From assembly GCF_900110205.1 (NCBI RefSeq), contig NZ_FOCV01000005.1:220106-284105 (forward strand): 64,000 nucleotides of DNA, in the 5' to 3' direction. This document shows positions 53,226 to 62,683 of the stretch, in pieces; position 1 is the stretch's first letter; each line of letters begins with the position of its first letter. The position numbers were made by a program, and so were the translations under genes. Under the pieces are notes generated by a model. The model worked only from the letters and a program-made list of their open reading frames with translations. It had not been told where the DNA came from and ran no database searches. The DNA is from Rhizobium tibeticum. GTDB taxonomy: Bacteria; Pseudomonadota; Alphaproteobacteria; Rhizobiales; Rhizobiaceae.

Positions 53226-54290
53226 TTACTTCAGCTGGTCAGCCTTGTAGTAACCGCCTTCGACGAGGATCTTCTCGTAGTTGGTCTTGTCAACTGCAAC
53301 GGGGGTCAGCAGGTAGGACGGAACAACCTTGACACCGTTGTCGTAGGTCTTGGTGTCGTTGACTTCAGGCTCCTTGCCTTCCATCAGAGCGTTGACCATG
53401 CCGACGGTAACCTTTGCGAGGTCACGGGTGTCCTTGAAGATCGTGGAGTGCTGCTCGCCAGCGATGATCGACTTGACCGACGGAACTTCAGCGTCCTGGC
53501 CGGAAACGACCGGCAGCGGCTGGTCCGGGGTGCCGTAGCCAACGCCCTTCAGCGACGAGATGATGCCGATGGACAGACCGTCGTAAGGCGACAGAACTGC
53601 ATTGACCTTCGCGTCGGTGTAGTTAGCCGAGAGCAGGTTGTCCATACGAGCCTGGGCCGTTGCCGCGTCCCAACGCAGCGTACCGACCTTGTCCATGCCG
53701 GTCTGGCCGGACTTCACGACGAGCTTGCCGCTGTCGATGTAAGGCTGCAGGACAGACATAGCGCCGTCATAGAAGAAGAAGGCGTTGTTGTCGTCCGGCG
53801 AACCGCCGAAGAGCTCGATGTTGAACGGGCCCTTGCCATCCTTGAGGCCGAGGGCGTCAACGATGGAGGTTGCCTGCAGAACGCCGACCTTGAAGTTGTC
53901 GAACGTCGCATAGTAGTCGACGTTGGCCGAGTCGCGGATCAGGCGGTCGTAAGCGATGACCTTGATACCGGCGTCATGAGCCTTCTGGAGAACGTCGGAA
54001 AGCGTCGTGCCGTCGATAGCGGCGATGACGAGAACCTTTACGCCCTTCGTGACCATGTTCTCAATCTGAGACAGCTGGTTCGGAATGTCGTCGTCAGCGT
54101 ACTGCAGGTCGGTGCTGTAACCGGCTTCCTGAAGCTGCTTGACGATGTTGTTACCGTCGTCGATCCAGCGTGCGGACGACTTGGTAGGCATTGCGATACC
54201 GACAGTCCCCTTGTCGGCAGCCAAAGCCGGCATAACGAACGACGCGACGCCGAAGGCCGCCGCTGCCATCAATGAGATAATGGATTTCAT
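53226..54290 (-). CDS. chvE: Periplasmic sugar-binding protein ChvE
   Basis: 354 residues. The signal peptide covers residues 1-24 ([18 protein letters not shown]..., cleavage after ALA). The mature protein contains [29 protein letters not shown] and [18 protein letters not shown], as in ChvE and XylF-type sugar-binding proteins. ChvE binds glucose, galactose, arabinose and xylose, feeds GguAB and in Agrobacterium also signals to VirA. GGGAGAGAG before the ATG fixes the start. Divergent gbpR, its known regulator type, adds support. It is the first gene of chvE-gguA-gguB. Confidence 0.95.
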   Translation of the reverse strand: MKSIISLMAAAAFGVASFVMPALAADKGTVGIAMPTKSSARWIDDGNNIVKQLQEAGYSTDLQYADDDIPNQLSQIENMVTKGVKVLVIAAIDGTTLSDVLQKAHDAGIKVIAYDRLIRDSANVDYYATFDNFKVGVLQATSIVDALGLKDGKGPFNIELFGGSPDDNNAFFFYDGAMSVLQPYIDSGKLVVKSGQTGMDKVGTLRWDAATAQARMDNLLSANYTDAKVNAVLSPYDGLSIGIISSLKGVGYGTPDQPLPVVSGQDAEVPSVKSIIAGEQHSTIFKDTRDLAKVTVGMVNALMEGKEPEVNDTKTYDNGVKVVPSYLLTPVAVDKTNYEKILVEGGYYKADQLK

Positions 54291-54563
54291 ATCTCTCTCT
54301 CCCTTAGTTAATAAACGCGCGGACGAAAAATCGCCCGCCCCGAAACTGTGGCAGGTTCCGTCTTGGATCATACTTCAGATGGTGAGAAACGAAGTAGGTC
54401 TCCTCCACGCTCTCACACGTGTTGAGTGCCAACCAGCACACGGCGGCAAACTGGTATGGATTCCCATAACTGTCAAATAGAATAACTGGTAAAGTGCATA
54501 ACAATTTTGGTATATCGTTAAAAAGTATTACTTTTGATGGAACGCGGTTGGGAGGCCGCAACC

Positions 54564-55574
54564 ATGACGTTCATTTCAGACCCGCAGACGCATGCCCATG
54601 TGGACATTCAAACGGATATTTTCGGCGATGACGCCCTTTTGAGATCGGGGCTCAAGCTGAATCACCTACGGATGCTCGTCGCAATCGAAGATAGCGGGCA
54701 GATTTCCGCCGCTGCTGAGGTACTGAACATTTCGCAGCCGGCGGCATCGCGAATCCTGTCGGAAATGGAGTCGATCGTTAAGACGCCACTCTACGAACGC
54801 GTCGCACGCGGCGTCGTGCTGACGACCTTCGGACTGGCACTTGCCCGACGGGCGCGAAAGATCATGCTGGAGCTGCGCGAGGCCGGCCGGGAGATTGCCG
54901 AACTGAAGACCGGAAAGGGCGGCGCCGTGTTCATCGGCGCGGTCACCGCGCCAGCCATGAGCCTCGTCGTACCGGCGATTAAGCGCGTCAGAAGCGCCCT
55001 GCCCGGCATAGAGGTCACCATACAGGTCGAAACGAGCAACGTGCTTACCCGCGAACTGCTCGCCGCGCGGCATGACTTCATCATCAGCCGCATTCCCGAC
55101 GATCTCAATCCACGCCTGTTCCAGGTCCAGGAGATCGGCGTGGAGAAGGCCTGCCTGATCGTGCGGGGCGGCCACCCGCTCCTGAAGAAGAAAAAGGTCG
55201 CCACCCTGGAAGACCTTCCCCAATACGACTGGGTGTTTCAGCCACCCGGGACGCTGCTGCGCCGCACGATCGAGGACCTGTTCCTCTCTCGCGGCGTGCC
55301 GCTTCCGGAAAATATCGTCAACACGTCTTCCCTGCTGCTCACCTGTGCCACGGTTTGCCAGACGGATGCGATCGCTCCAATCGCGCTTGACGTCGCGCAA
55401 TTCCTGGCGACCCACAAGTCGAAGGCATCGGATGTGGGGGTGCTGCCGATCGATTTCGACATCAACGTCAGGCCCTACAGCCTGATCACGGTCAAGGAGC
55501 GGGCTCTGCCCCCAAGCGCACGGCTGCTCTATGACCTGGTGCTTGCCGAGAGCAAGAAGGCGGCTGCGAGCTGA
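54564..55574 (+). CDS. gbpR: LysR regulator GbpR-like
   Basis: 336 residues from the ATG at 54564 with GGGAGG eight bases upstream; TTG/ATG starts ten codons earlier lack a ribosome site. HTH at about 35-95 (LNHLRMLVAIEDSGQISAAA then ISQPAASRILSEME), after an unusual 30-residue N-terminal extension. The effector domain spans 120-330. It is divergent from chvE, the position of GbpR, which activates chvE in response to arabinose or galactose. Its gap contains TATGG-N4-CCATA at 54455-54468 as a possible site. Confidence 0.88.
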   Translation: MTFISDPQTHAHVDIQTDIFGDDALLRSGLKLNHLRMLVAIEDSGQISAAAEVLNISQPAASRILSEMESIVKTPLYERVARGVVLTTFGLALARRARKIMLELREAGREIAELKTGKGGAVFIGAVTAPAMSLVVPAIKRVRSALPGIEVTIQVETSNVLTRELLAARHDFIISRIPDDLNPRLFQVQEIGVEKACLIVRGGHPLLKKKKVATLEDLPQYDWVFQPPGTLLRRTIEDLFLSRGVPLPENIVNTSSLLLTCATVCQTDAIAPIALDVAQFLATHKSKASDVGVLPIDFDINVRPYSLITVKERALPPSARLLYDLVLAESKKAAAS

Positions 55575-55631
55575 CAAGCTTTGCACCACCTTGCTCGCAT
55601 TTAATGCCCGCCTCCAAAGGAGGTGGCAATC

Positions 55632-56105
55632 ATGCTGTTTGGCCAATCCGTGTTCCAGTCCGTGCTCGACCGCCTGAAAGCGGAGGACGATGAGACTGCC
55701 GAACAGGATGCACCTGCTGCCGCCCGTGTGAGCGGCCTCAACACCGGCCTCGCCTTCGACGTCATGGAAGGGGTCTCGGCGTCGTCAGCGCGACCCGACC
55801 AGGCGTATGTCGAGACACTCGAATTCGCCCCTCCTAAGACCGTGGCTGAGCAGCCGCCACCTCCTGAACCAGAGCCCGAGCCTGTGATGCCCGACTATCT
55901 CGTGCGTGTCACACCGGAAAACGTTGCTGCCGAACTAGATATTTCGGCGCGCGATACGGTCCAAAGCCTGAGCGAGAAGCGCCGCGCCTTTGCCAAGAAG
56001 AATCACCCCGATCGCGTTGATCCGCCATTTCGTGACAACGCCACGAAACGGATGACGATCGCGAATCTGCTGATCGACCAGGCCTTGCGGCGCCTTGGCC
56101 GCTGA
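55632..56105 (+). CDS. J-domain-like protein with HPD motif
   Basis: 157 residues from the ATG at 55632 with AGGAGG eight bases upstream; a GTG within that site is three codons earlier. The middle (60-90) is proline/glutamate rich (PPPPEPEPEP) and the C-terminal 60 residues resemble a J-domain: an SLSEKRRAFAKKN helix, then H125-P126-D127, and a last helix. J-domains stimulate DnaK ATPase via HPD. No DnaK or client gene is adjacent. The rest is unlike DnaJ, so partner and client are unknown. Confidence 0.55.
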   Translation: MLFGQSVFQSVLDRLKAEDDETAEQDAPAAARVSGLNTGLAFDVMEGVSASSARPDQAYVETLEFAPPKTVAEQPPPPEPEPEPVMPDYLVRVTPENVAAELDISARDTVQSLSEKRRAFAKKNHPDRVDPPFRDNATKRMTIANLLIDQALRRLGR

Positions 56106-56348
56106 CTACTCCGCGTCCTTCTTGTCTTCCTCGTCATCGGAAGATGGCGTGGCGGTCTCCGCCGACTGCGGCTTGTAGTTCCAAAACAGCATATAGGCCG
56201 CGTAGACGCCGGCGCCGCCCGACAGGACCGCCCAGAATGGATCTCCGGTAATGATTTCGACCAGCGCCCAGCCGAAGCAAACGGCCACAATCAGAATGCG
56301 TGCCCAGAGCGGGCGATAGGCCGGATGGTTCGGATCGATAAGTTGCAT
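56106..56348 (-). CDS. Small membrane protein of unknown function
   Basis: 80 residues. Two hydrophobic segments (about 17-34 and 39-55) are followed by a highly acidic cytoplasmic tail ending DDEEDKKDAE. The start MQLIDPNHPAYRPLWARIL is typical of a conserved rhizobial hypothetical family. GGGA precedes the ATG at 56346-56348, and an earlier start is unlikely. It is directly convergent with the J-like gene, with no gap. Confidence 0.6.
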   Translation of the reverse strand: MQLIDPNHPAYRPLWARILIVAVCFGWALVEIITGDPFWAVLSGGAGVYAAYMLFWNYKPQSAETATPSSDDEEDKKDAE

Positions 56349-56439
56349 ATTTGTCCCGCGCCGTATTTCGATCACATGTCTTTAGGATGGATTCTACAAA
56401 TGTGAAAGAGCCGCGGGCTTGACGCGGCACCCATTAAAT

Positions 56440-56483
56440 GGAATGAAAATTCCACAATCAGCAAAATTCGGTTCATTTGTTCC
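56440..56483. promoter_or_regulatory. Tandem IolR-type operators upstream of iolG
   Basis: GGAA-TGAAAA-TTCC (56440-56453) is an exact GGAA-N6-TTCC match to the IolR motif described in S. meliloti. A second near-match GGTT-CATTTG-TTCC (56470-56483) follows 30 bp later. Both precede the iolG ATG at 56503. Confidence 0.7.
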
Positions 56484-56502
56484 GAATTCAAGGGAGGTTC
56501 TC

Positions 56503-57495
56503 ATGACTGTCAGATTTGGTCTTCTCGGTGCCGGCCGCATTGGCAAGGTTCATGCGAAGGCCGTCAGCGGCGATGCCAACGCCAAGCTCGTCGCCGTCGC
56601 CGACGCCTTTCCGCAGGCCGCCGAGGCGATCGCATCGGCCTACGGCTGTGAGGTCCGCACAATCGAGGCGATCGAAGCCGCCAAGGATATCGACGCCGTC
56701 GTCATCTGCACGCCGACCGACACCCATGCCGATCTGATCGAGCGCTTCGCGCGCGCCGGCAAGGCGATCTTCTGTGAAAAACCGATCGATCTTAACGTTG
56801 CCCGCGTCAAGGCTTGCATCAAGGTCGTTGACGAAACCAAGGCCAAGCTGATGGTTGGCTTCAACCGTCGTTTCGATCCGCATTTCATGGCCGTTCGCAA
56901 AACCATCGATGATGGCCGCATCGGCGAGGTCGAAATGGTGACGATCACGTCGCGCGATCCGGGCGCCCCGCCGGTCGACTATATCAAGCGTTCGGGCGGC
57001 ATCTTCCGCGACATGACCATCCATGATTTCGACATGGCCCGCTTCCTGCTCGGCGAAGAGCCGGTCGCAGTCAGCGCCACCGCCGCGGTCCTCGTCGACA
57101 AGGCCATCGGCGAAGCCGGCGACTACGACAGCGTTTCGGTGATCCTGCAGACCAAATCCGGCAAGCAGGCGATCATCTCCAACTCGCGCCGCGCCACATA
57201 TGGCTATGACCAACGCATCGAGGTGCACGGCTCCAAGGGTATGGTCGCAGCCGAGAACCAGCGCCCGGTCTCGATCGAGGTCGCCAACGGCGACGGCTAC
57301 ACGCGCCCGCCGCTGCACGACTTCTTCATGACCCGCTACACCGAAGCCTATGCCAACGAGATCGCGAGCTTCATCGCCGCGATCGAGAAGGGCACAAAAA
57401 TTGCGCCTTCCGGCGCCGATGGCCTGGCAGCGCTGGCGCTTGCCGATGCTGCCGTGCAGTCCGTCAAGGAAGGCAAACTCATCAAGATCGACTGA
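56503..57495 (+). CDS. iolG: myo-Inositol 2-dehydrogenase
   Basis: 330 residues, Gfo/Idh/MocA family. The Rossmann motif GAGRIG is at 9-14, then CEKPID with the catalytic K93, and RDMTIHDFD supplies D170 and H174, the K-D-H set of inositol dehydrogenases. It oxidises myo-inositol to 2-keto-inositol with NAD+. AGGGAGG upstream fixes the ATG at 56503. Tandem IolR-type sites upstream support the inositol assignment over other sugar dehydrogenases. It ends in a terminator and converges on the ROK regulator. Confidence 0.9.
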   Translation: MTVRFGLLGAGRIGKVHAKAVSGDANAKLVAVADAFPQAAEAIASAYGCEVRTIEAIEAAKDIDAVVICTPTDTHADLIERFARAGKAIFCEKPIDLNVARVKACIKVVDETKAKLMVGFNRRFDPHFMAVRKTIDDGRIGEVEMVTITSRDPGAPPVDYIKRSGGIFRDMTIHDFDMARFLLGEEPVAVSATAAVLVDKAIGEAGDYDSVSVILQTKSGKQAIISNSRRATYGYDQRIEVHGSKGMVAAENQRPVSIEVANGDGYTRPPLHDFFMTRYTEAYANEIASFIAAIEKGTKIAPSGADGLAALALADAAVQSVKEGKLIKID

Positions 57496-57527
57496 CGGCC
57501 CTCTCCCGACCGAAAGCCACCTGTGAG

Positions 57528-57551
57528 ATGGCCGGGCCCCTGCCCGGCCAT
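57528..57551. terminator. Terminator after iolG
   Basis: A perfect 10-bp stem (ATGGCCGGGC / GCCCGGCCAT, loop CCCT) follows the iolG stop by about 30 bp and is followed by TTCTCGTTT, a weak U-tract. Confidence 0.8.
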
Positions 57552-57585
57552 TTCTCGTTTCGATCGCAGCTGCGCGGCACCTGCC

Positions 57586-58809
57586 TTAGTCGGCTCCCTG
57601 GATACCGGACATGACGATATCCTGGTCGATCACCGACAATGCTCTGTCCAGATGCCCCTCGAAGACGAGGTTCGGTTCATCGGGCACCACCCGGATCTCG
57701 GGCATTCCCTCCATACGCACGACATGCGCCTGGCCAAGGCCCTCCTCGACCCCCTGCCGCAACAGGTCATAATAGCGCGTTCCCGGTCCCGTGATCGCGA
57801 TCGGCATACGTTCCGTCAGGCTCAACATACGCGAAAGCCCGTTTCCGAGCGCGACGCCAGCCTGCCTGAACGCAAAGGCAGACATGCGATGTCCTTGGCG
57901 CGCTTGTGCAGCGATCTTGTCGAGCTCGGCCACCGGCACGAACTTGGCTGGGATCGTGTCGAGCGGCACCTCGAAGGCCATTCGTAGAATGGCGTAGAAG
58001 CCGGCATAGGCCTCGATGCATCCCTTACTGCCACAGCGGCAGAGGCCGCCATTGGCCATGTGCAGCATATGGCCGAAATTCGGCGCCGAGATCTCACGCT
58101 CCCCCTGCCCTGTGCGCCGGACGATGCCGAGGCCGACGCTATGTCCGAGCGACAACGCCGCCAGCGAGCGGAATTCCGCGGGCCTGGTATTCTCCTCATG
58201 CGCGCCGAGCGCCGCCGCAACCAGCTGCGTCTCGTTGCCGAGAATGATCTTGGCCTGCCAGTCCGGCCGCAACACCGAACCGAAGTCGATCTGTTTGCTG
58301 CCGAAAATCGGCGACCAGACCAATGCCGGTTCGGTGGGGTGTACGAGACCTTTGCTGCTGATCGATATCAGCAGCACTTTTTCCTGGGGAAGCTTTGAGC
58401 GGGCAAGAATGCGTGAAAGCCCCTCCCTGATGGAGGCAACGAAACGCTCGGCTCCGGCAGGATCATGGGATCGTTCCTCGCTGAACCGGTCGATGAGCCT
58501 ACCGGAATAGTCGACCAGCGAATACTGGACGCCATCCGACGAGATGATCACGACGACAAGGTAGCCGCAATCGCGCCGCTGCCGAAACAACACGCGCGGG
58601 CGCCCCCTCCCCGTGGTTGCCTGCTGCTCGGATTTCTCGATGATTTGCGCTTTTTCGAGGTCGGCGGTGATCGCCGAGATCGTTGCAGAGGAAAGCTTCG
58701 TAGAGTCGGAAATCTCTGTATGCGCCAGCGCACCATGTCTTCGAAGCGCGGCGAGCACGAGGACGCTATTTCGCTGCCGGACCAATTCCGTGCTCGACTT
58801 GGTCAGCAT
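57586..58809 (-). CDS. ROK family sugar-responsive repressor
   Basis: 407 residues. The N-terminal winged HTH (residues 1-75: VLAALRRHGALAHTEISDST then LSSATISAITADLEKA) precedes an actin-like ROK domain. The zinc-binding GLCRCGSKGCIEAYAG near residue 257-272 is complete. Such XylR/NagC-type proteins release DNA when sugar binds. It is divergent from a XylF-type importer, with a 19-bp palindrome between them, so it is likely that importer's repressor. Whether it senses xylose or another sugar is unknown. Confidence 0.88.
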   Translation of the reverse strand: MLTKSSTELVRQRNSVLVLAALRRHGALAHTEISDSTKLSSATISAITADLEKAQIIEKSEQQATTGRGRPRVLFRQRRDCGYLVVVIISSDGVQYSLVDYSGRLIDRFSEERSHDPAGAERFVASIREGLSRILARSKLPQEKVLLISISSKGLVHPTEPALVWSPIFGSKQIDFGSVLRPDWQAKIILGNETQLVAAALGAHEENTRPAEFRSLAALSLGHSVGLGIVRRTGQGEREISAPNFGHMLHMANGGLCRCGSKGCIEAYAGFYAILRMAFEVPLDTIPAKFVPVAELDKIAAQARQGHRMSAFAFRQAGVALGNGLSRMLSLTERMPIAITGPGTRYYDLLRQGVEEGLGQAHVVRMEGMPEIRVVPDEPNLVFEGHLDRALSVIDQDIVMSGIQGAD

Positions 58810-58899
58810 ATATGCCGGCCCTCTCCCCTCGCATTCCGCCCTTATTCACACCTCATCTCCAGCAGTTTCAGCAACGGAAATTAAGCTGGTAGTGCAGTG

Positions 58900-58948
58900 T
58901 TGACAGTTGAAAAAATCTCTGACACTAAATTTCTCGACTGTCGAGAAA
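58900..58948 (+). promoter_or_regulatory. Promoter and 19-bp palindromic ROK operator for xylF
   Basis: TTGACA (58900-58905) is a consensus -35. About 25 bp downstream a perfect 9+1+9 palindrome TTTCTCGAC-T-GTCGAGAAA (58930-58948) overlaps the expected start of transcription, ideal for repression. A related half-site, CTTCTCGTC, follows near 58959. Confidence 0.7.
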
Positions 58949-59033
58949 ATAATTCGAACTTCTCGTCAGCGAACCGCGGCGGCCGGAGGAACCACTGGCT
59001 GGGGCTGGCCGCAACTCACTCGGGAGGATAATT

Positions 59034-60074
59034 ATGAAGTCAATTTTGAAGCTGATGGCCGGGGCGGCCATCCTCGTGTCGGTCCACACTGCCGCCATGG
59101 CCGCTGATCTCGTCGTTGGCGTTTCCTGGTCGAACTTCCAGGAAGAACGTTGGAAGACCGACGAAGCTGCCATCAAGAAGGCACTGGAAGCCAAGGGCGC
59201 CAAGTACATTTCTGCTGACGCCCAGTCGTCTGCAGCAAAGCAGCTGACCGACGTTGAATCGCTGATTTCGCAGGGCGCGAACGCACTCATCATCCTCGCT
59301 CAGGACTCCGACGCAATCGGCCCGGCCATCGAAAAGGCTGCCGCTGAAGGCATTCCGGTCGTCGGCTACGACCGCCTGATCGAAAACCCGGCTGCCTTCT
59401 ACATCACCTTCGACAACAAGGAAGTCGGCCGTCTCCAGGCGGAAGGCGTGTTCAAGGTCAAGCCGGAAGGTAATTACGTCTTTATCAAGGGCTCCTCGTC
59501 CGACCCAAATGCGAACTTCCTGTTCTCGGGCCAGATGGAAGTGCTGAAGGCCGCCGTCGATGCCGGCAAGATCAAGAATGTCGGCGAAGCCTACACCGAC
59601 GGCTGGCTTCCGGAAAATGCACAGCGCAACATGGAGCAGTTCCTGACTGCGAACAACAACAAGGTTGACGCTGTTGTTGCTTCGAACGACGGCACCGCCG
59701 GTGGTGCGATTGCAGCCCTCGACGCCCAGGGCCTCGCCGGCTCCGTACCGGTTTCCGGTCAGGACGCCGACAAGGCAGCGCTGAACCGCGTCGCGCTTGG
59801 CACGCAGACGGTCTCCGTCTGGAAGGACTCGCGTGAACTCGGCAAGCGCGCCGCTGAAATCGCCCTCGACCTCGCAGGCGGCAAGAAGATGACCGAAATC
59901 GAAGGGGTCCAGACTTTCGACGGCGGCGCCAAGAAGGTCGCCATGGAATCGGTCTTCCTGAAGCCGCTGCCGATCACCAAGGACAACCTGAACGTCGTCA
60001 TCGACGCCGGCTGGATCTCCAAGGCTGAAGCTTGCCAGGGCGTCAAGGCCGGCAGCGTCAAGGCTTGCGACTAA
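59034..60074 (+). CDS. xylF: Periplasmic xylose-type sugar-binding protein
   Basis: 346 residues. Signal peptide residues 1-23 (cleaved after AMA). The mature sequence strongly resembles E. coli Xyl[67 protein letters not shown] and [13 protein letters not shown]. It delivers xylose or a related sugar to the permease. It is divergent from the ROK repressor and followed by a long hairpin, then the permease. FrcB-type (fructose) identity was considered, but the motifs favour XylF. Confidence 0.88.
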   Translation: MKSILKLMAGAAILVSVHTAAMAADLVVGVSWSNFQEERWKTDEAAIKKALEAKGAKYISADAQSSAAKQLTDVESLISQGANALIILAQDSDAIGPAIEKAAAEGIPVVGYDRLIENPAAFYITFDNKEVGRLQAEGVFKVKPEGNYVFIKGSSSDPNANFLFSGQMEVLKAAVDAGKIKNVGEAYTDGWLPENAQRNMEQFLTANNNKVDAVVASNDGTAGGAIAALDAQGLAGSVPVSGQDADKAALNRVALGTQTVSVWKDSRELGKRAAEIALDLAGGKKMTEIEGVQTFDGGAKKVAMESVFLKPLPITKDNLNVVIDAGWISKAEACQGVKAGSVKACD

Positions 60075-60098
60075 TCGACGTGCGCAAGGCATAGATTG

Positions 60099-60134
60099 CC
60101 GGCGCCGCAACGGCTGAAACCGTTGCGGCGCCGG
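60099..60134 (+). other. 15-bp-stem hairpin between xylF and xylH
   Basis: A perfect inverted repeat (arms 60099-60113 and 60120-60134, 6-nt loop CTGAAA) of 15 bp begins 25 bp after the xylF stop. It has no U-run, so it is more likely an mRNA-stabilising or partial-termination structure that allows more binding protein than permease. Confidence 0.75.
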
Positions 60135-60338
60135 ATGCGGATTTGAACCGTCGCTCGATGGTCTATCCGCCTCACCCAACCATCGCGGCCTTGATTCCCT
60201 GCCGGTTTCATGTCGCGGGACAGAGCGACCGAAATTCCGGACGCACGGCGATGGTCAATACAAGAACGGGGCGAAACCACGGGCATCGACGTGATGCCGA
60301 GTGGATCAACGTCCAAACAGTGGGGGAACGGCAAACCC

Positions 60339-61652
60339 ATGGCCGAAATGGTAAAATCCACAACTTCAAGCGGACCGAGCATGGCTGAGGGCAACCTCGT
60401 CAGCCGCTTCTTCCGCGCGACCGAAATCGACACGCGCCTTCTCGGTATGATCGGCGCGCTGCTCATCATCTGGATCGGCTTTCACATCATTACCGGCGGC
60501 CTGTTTCTGACGCCGAGAAATCTCTGGAACCTTTCGGTTCAGACAACCGACATCGCGATCATGACGACCGGCATGGTTCTCATCATCGTGACGCGCAACA
60601 TCGACCTTTCCGTCGGCTCCGTACTTGGCCTCTGCGCCATGATCATGGGTGTCACGCAGGCAAAAATCCTGCCCGAGTTCATCGGTTTCGACAGCCCGTT
60701 TACCTGGATCATCACCCTAATCGTCGGCCTCATCGCCGGCGCCCTGATCGGCACCTTCCAGGGCCTCATCATCGCCTTCCTGAACGTTCCCTCCTTCATC
60801 GTGACGCTCGGCGGCCTGCTTGTCTGGCGCGGCGCAACCTGGCTCGTCACCAGCGGCCAGACGGTCGCTCCGATGGACCAGACCTTTCGCGTCATGGGCG
60901 GCGGTGCGGAAGGCTCGATCGGCGCGACCTGGAGCTGGATCGTCGGCGTGCTCGCCTGCCTCTTCGTCATCGGCAGCATCGTCAACTCCCGTCGCCAGCG
61001 CAAGCGTTTCGGCTTCCCGCGACGTCCCGTCTGGGCCGAGTACTTCCTGTCGGCACTCTCCTGCGCGTTGATCCTCGGTGCCGTCTGGATCGCCAACAGC
61101 TACTACTGGCCGATCAATATCGCCAAAAGATACGCCGAAGCGAACAGCATTCCGTGGCCCGAAACCGGCCTGGATATTCCCTACGGCATTGCCGTTCCGG
61201 TTCTGATTGCCATTGTCGTCGGCATCATCATGACCTTCATCGCCACCCGCCTGCGCTTCGGCCGTTATGTCTTCGCGATCGGCGGCAACCCTGAGGCGGC
61301 GGAACTTGCCGGCATCAAGACCCGCTGGGTCACCGTGCGCATCTTCGCGCTGATGGGCATTCTCGCCGCCGTCGCGGCAGCCATCTCGACGGCGCGCCTC
61401 AACGCCGCCACCAATGCTCAAGGTACGCTCGACGAGCTATATACCATCGCTGCAGCCGTTATCGGCGGCACATCGCTTGCAGGCGGTACCGGCACGATTG
61501 CCGGCGCCATGCTCGGCGCGCTCGTGATGCAGTCGCTGCAGTCAGGGATGGTATTGGCCCATGTCGACACGCCGCTGCAGAGCGTCGTCGTCGGTGCGGT
61601 GCTCGTCGTCGCCGTCTGGCTCGACACTGTCTATCGTTCGCGTGCCAAGTAA
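60339..61652 (+). CDS. xylH: Sugar ABC transporter permease, XylH-like
   Basis: 437 residues from the ATG at 60339 (GGGGGAA upstream); an in-frame ATG at 60210 would add 43 unsupported residues. About ten membrane segments; [17 protein letters not shown] near 83-99 is the RbsC/XylH signature. A 100-residue insertion around 190-290 distinguishes it from RbsC and is typical of XylH/longer permeases. C-terminal [18 protein letters not shown] is standard. It works with XylF and the ATPase 14 bp downstream. Confidence 0.88.
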   Translation: MAEMVKSTTSSGPSMAEGNLVSRFFRATEIDTRLLGMIGALLIIWIGFHIITGGLFLTPRNLWNLSVQTTDIAIMTTGMVLIIVTRNIDLSVGSVLGLCAMIMGVTQAKILPEFIGFDSPFTWIITLIVGLIAGALIGTFQGLIIAFLNVPSFIVTLGGLLVWRGATWLVTSGQTVAPMDQTFRVMGGGAEGSIGATWSWIVGVLACLFVIGSIVNSRRQRKRFGFPRRPVWAEYFLSALSCALILGAVWIANSYYWPINIAKRYAEANSIPWPETGLDIPYGIAVPVLIAIVVGIIMTFIATRLRFGRYVFAIGGNPEAAELAGIKTRWVTVRIFALMGILAAVAAAISTARLNAATNAQGTLDELYTIAAAVIGGTSLAGGTGTIAGAMLGALVMQSLQSGMVLAHVDTPLQSVVVGAVLVVAVWLDTVYRSRAK

Positions 61653-61666
61653 GAGGAGTCCTAGAT

Positions 61667-62467
61667 ATGACTGATCAACGCACTCCCCAGAGCCAGAACG
61701 CTCCTCTTGTGGAACTCAAGAACATCTCGATCTCCTTCGGCGGCATCCACGCCGTGGACAACGCTTCGGTCGACCTCTACCCCGGCGAAGTCGTCGCGCT
61801 TCTCGGCCATAACGGCGCCGGCAAGTCGACGTTGATCAAGATCCTCTCGGGCGCCTACAAGCGCGACAGCGGCGAAATCCTCATCAACGGCGAGCCGGCC
61901 GACATCCGCAATCCGCGCGATGCGAAGAAGTACGGCATCGAGACGATCTATCAGACGCTCGCCGTCGCCGATAACGTCGACGCCGCCGCCAACCTCTACC
62001 TCGGCCGCGAGATCCGCACGAAGTGGGGCACGCTCGATGACGTCGCCATGGAGGCCTCGGCCCGTGAAGTGATGGGACGTCTCAACCCGAACTTCCGCCG
62101 CTTCAAGGAGCCGGTGAAGGCGCTCTCCGGCGGCCAGCGGCAGTCGGTGGCGATCGCCCGCGCGATCCTCTTCAACGCCCGCATCCTGATCATGGACGAG
62201 CCGACGGCCGCCCTTGGTCCCCAGGAAACGGCGCAGGTCGGTGAACTGATCAAGCAGTTGAAGAAGGAAGGCATCGGCATCTTCCTGATCAGCCACGACA
62301 TCCACGACGTCTTCGACCTTGCCGACCGCGTCTCGGTGATGAAGAACGGCCAGGTGGTCGGCCATGCCCGCACCGAGGACGTCACCAAGGATGAAGTGCT
62401 CGGCATGATCATCCTCGGCAAGGTGCCGCCCAAGGCCATCCCCGGCCCCGGCGCCATGCAGGTCTGA
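61667..62467 (+). CDS. Sugar ABC transporter ATPase, single ABC domain
   Basis: 266 residues, one ABC domain, unlike the two-domain GguA. Walker [10 protein letters not shown] near 45-53, signature [14 protein letters not shown] near 148-161, Walker [12 protein letters not shown] and the switch ISHDIHD near 207-213 are intact. The single-domain size matches FrcA-like ATPases that dimerise. It completes the XylF-type importer and is followed by a strong terminator. Confidence 0.9.
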   Translation: MTDQRTPQSQNAPLVELKNISISFGGIHAVDNASVDLYPGEVVALLGHNGAGKSTLIKILSGAYKRDSGEILINGEPADIRNPRDAKKYGIETIYQTLAVADNVDAAANLYLGREIRTKWGTLDDVAMEASAREVMGRLNPNFRRFKEPVKALSGGQRQSVAIARAILFNARILIMDEPTAALGPQETAQVGELIKQLKKEGIGIFLISHDIHDVFDLADRVSVMKNGQVVGHARTEDVTKDEVLGMIILGKVPPKAIPGPGAMQV

Positions 62468-62485
62468 CCGCCAGACGTGAGATAT

Positions 62486-62519
62486 AAAAGTCCGCCGCGT
62501 ACAAGAACGGCGGACTTTT
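62486..62519 (+). terminator. Rho-independent terminator of the XylF-type operon
   Basis: A 12-bp stem (AAAAGTCCGCCG / CGGCGGACTTTT, 10-nt loop) starts 18 bp after the ATPase stop and runs into TTTTC-ATTTTG. Confidence 0.88.
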
Positions 62520-62596
62520 CATTTTGTAGATTGAAGCCAGCGAGAAGCTAGGCTAAGAACCACGCATCGGACAGGCGATTCAAACGCCTGCGGCAT

Positions 62597-62673
62597 GCAC
62601 CCGTAGCTCAGCTGGATAGAGTGTTGGATTCCGATTCCAAAGGTCACAGGTTCGAATCCTGTCGGGTGCGCCA
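62597..62673 (+). tRNA. tRNA-Arg, anticodon CCG
   Basis: 77 nt with CCA encoded. Acceptor stem GCACCCG/CGGGTGC, D-arm GCTC-AGCTGGATA-GAGT, anticodon stem TTGGA/TCCAA around loop TTCCGAT (anticodon CCG at 34-36), T-arm ACAGG-TTCGAAT-CCTGT. It reads the Arg codon CGG. An IS481-type remnant begins about 11 bp downstream. Confidence 0.95.
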
Positions 62674-62683
62674 TTTCCTCTCT

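Noticed and set aside
52038..54275. 745-codon plus-strand frame opposite gguA and chvE
   Set aside because: Antisense shadow caused by codon bias; both minus-strand genes have full family motifs and ribosome sites.
59034..60074. Identification of the binding protein as FrcB (fructose)
   Set aside because: The arrangement resembles frcRBCA, but the mature sequence lacks the FrcB start and matches XylF motifs instead, so xylF was used.
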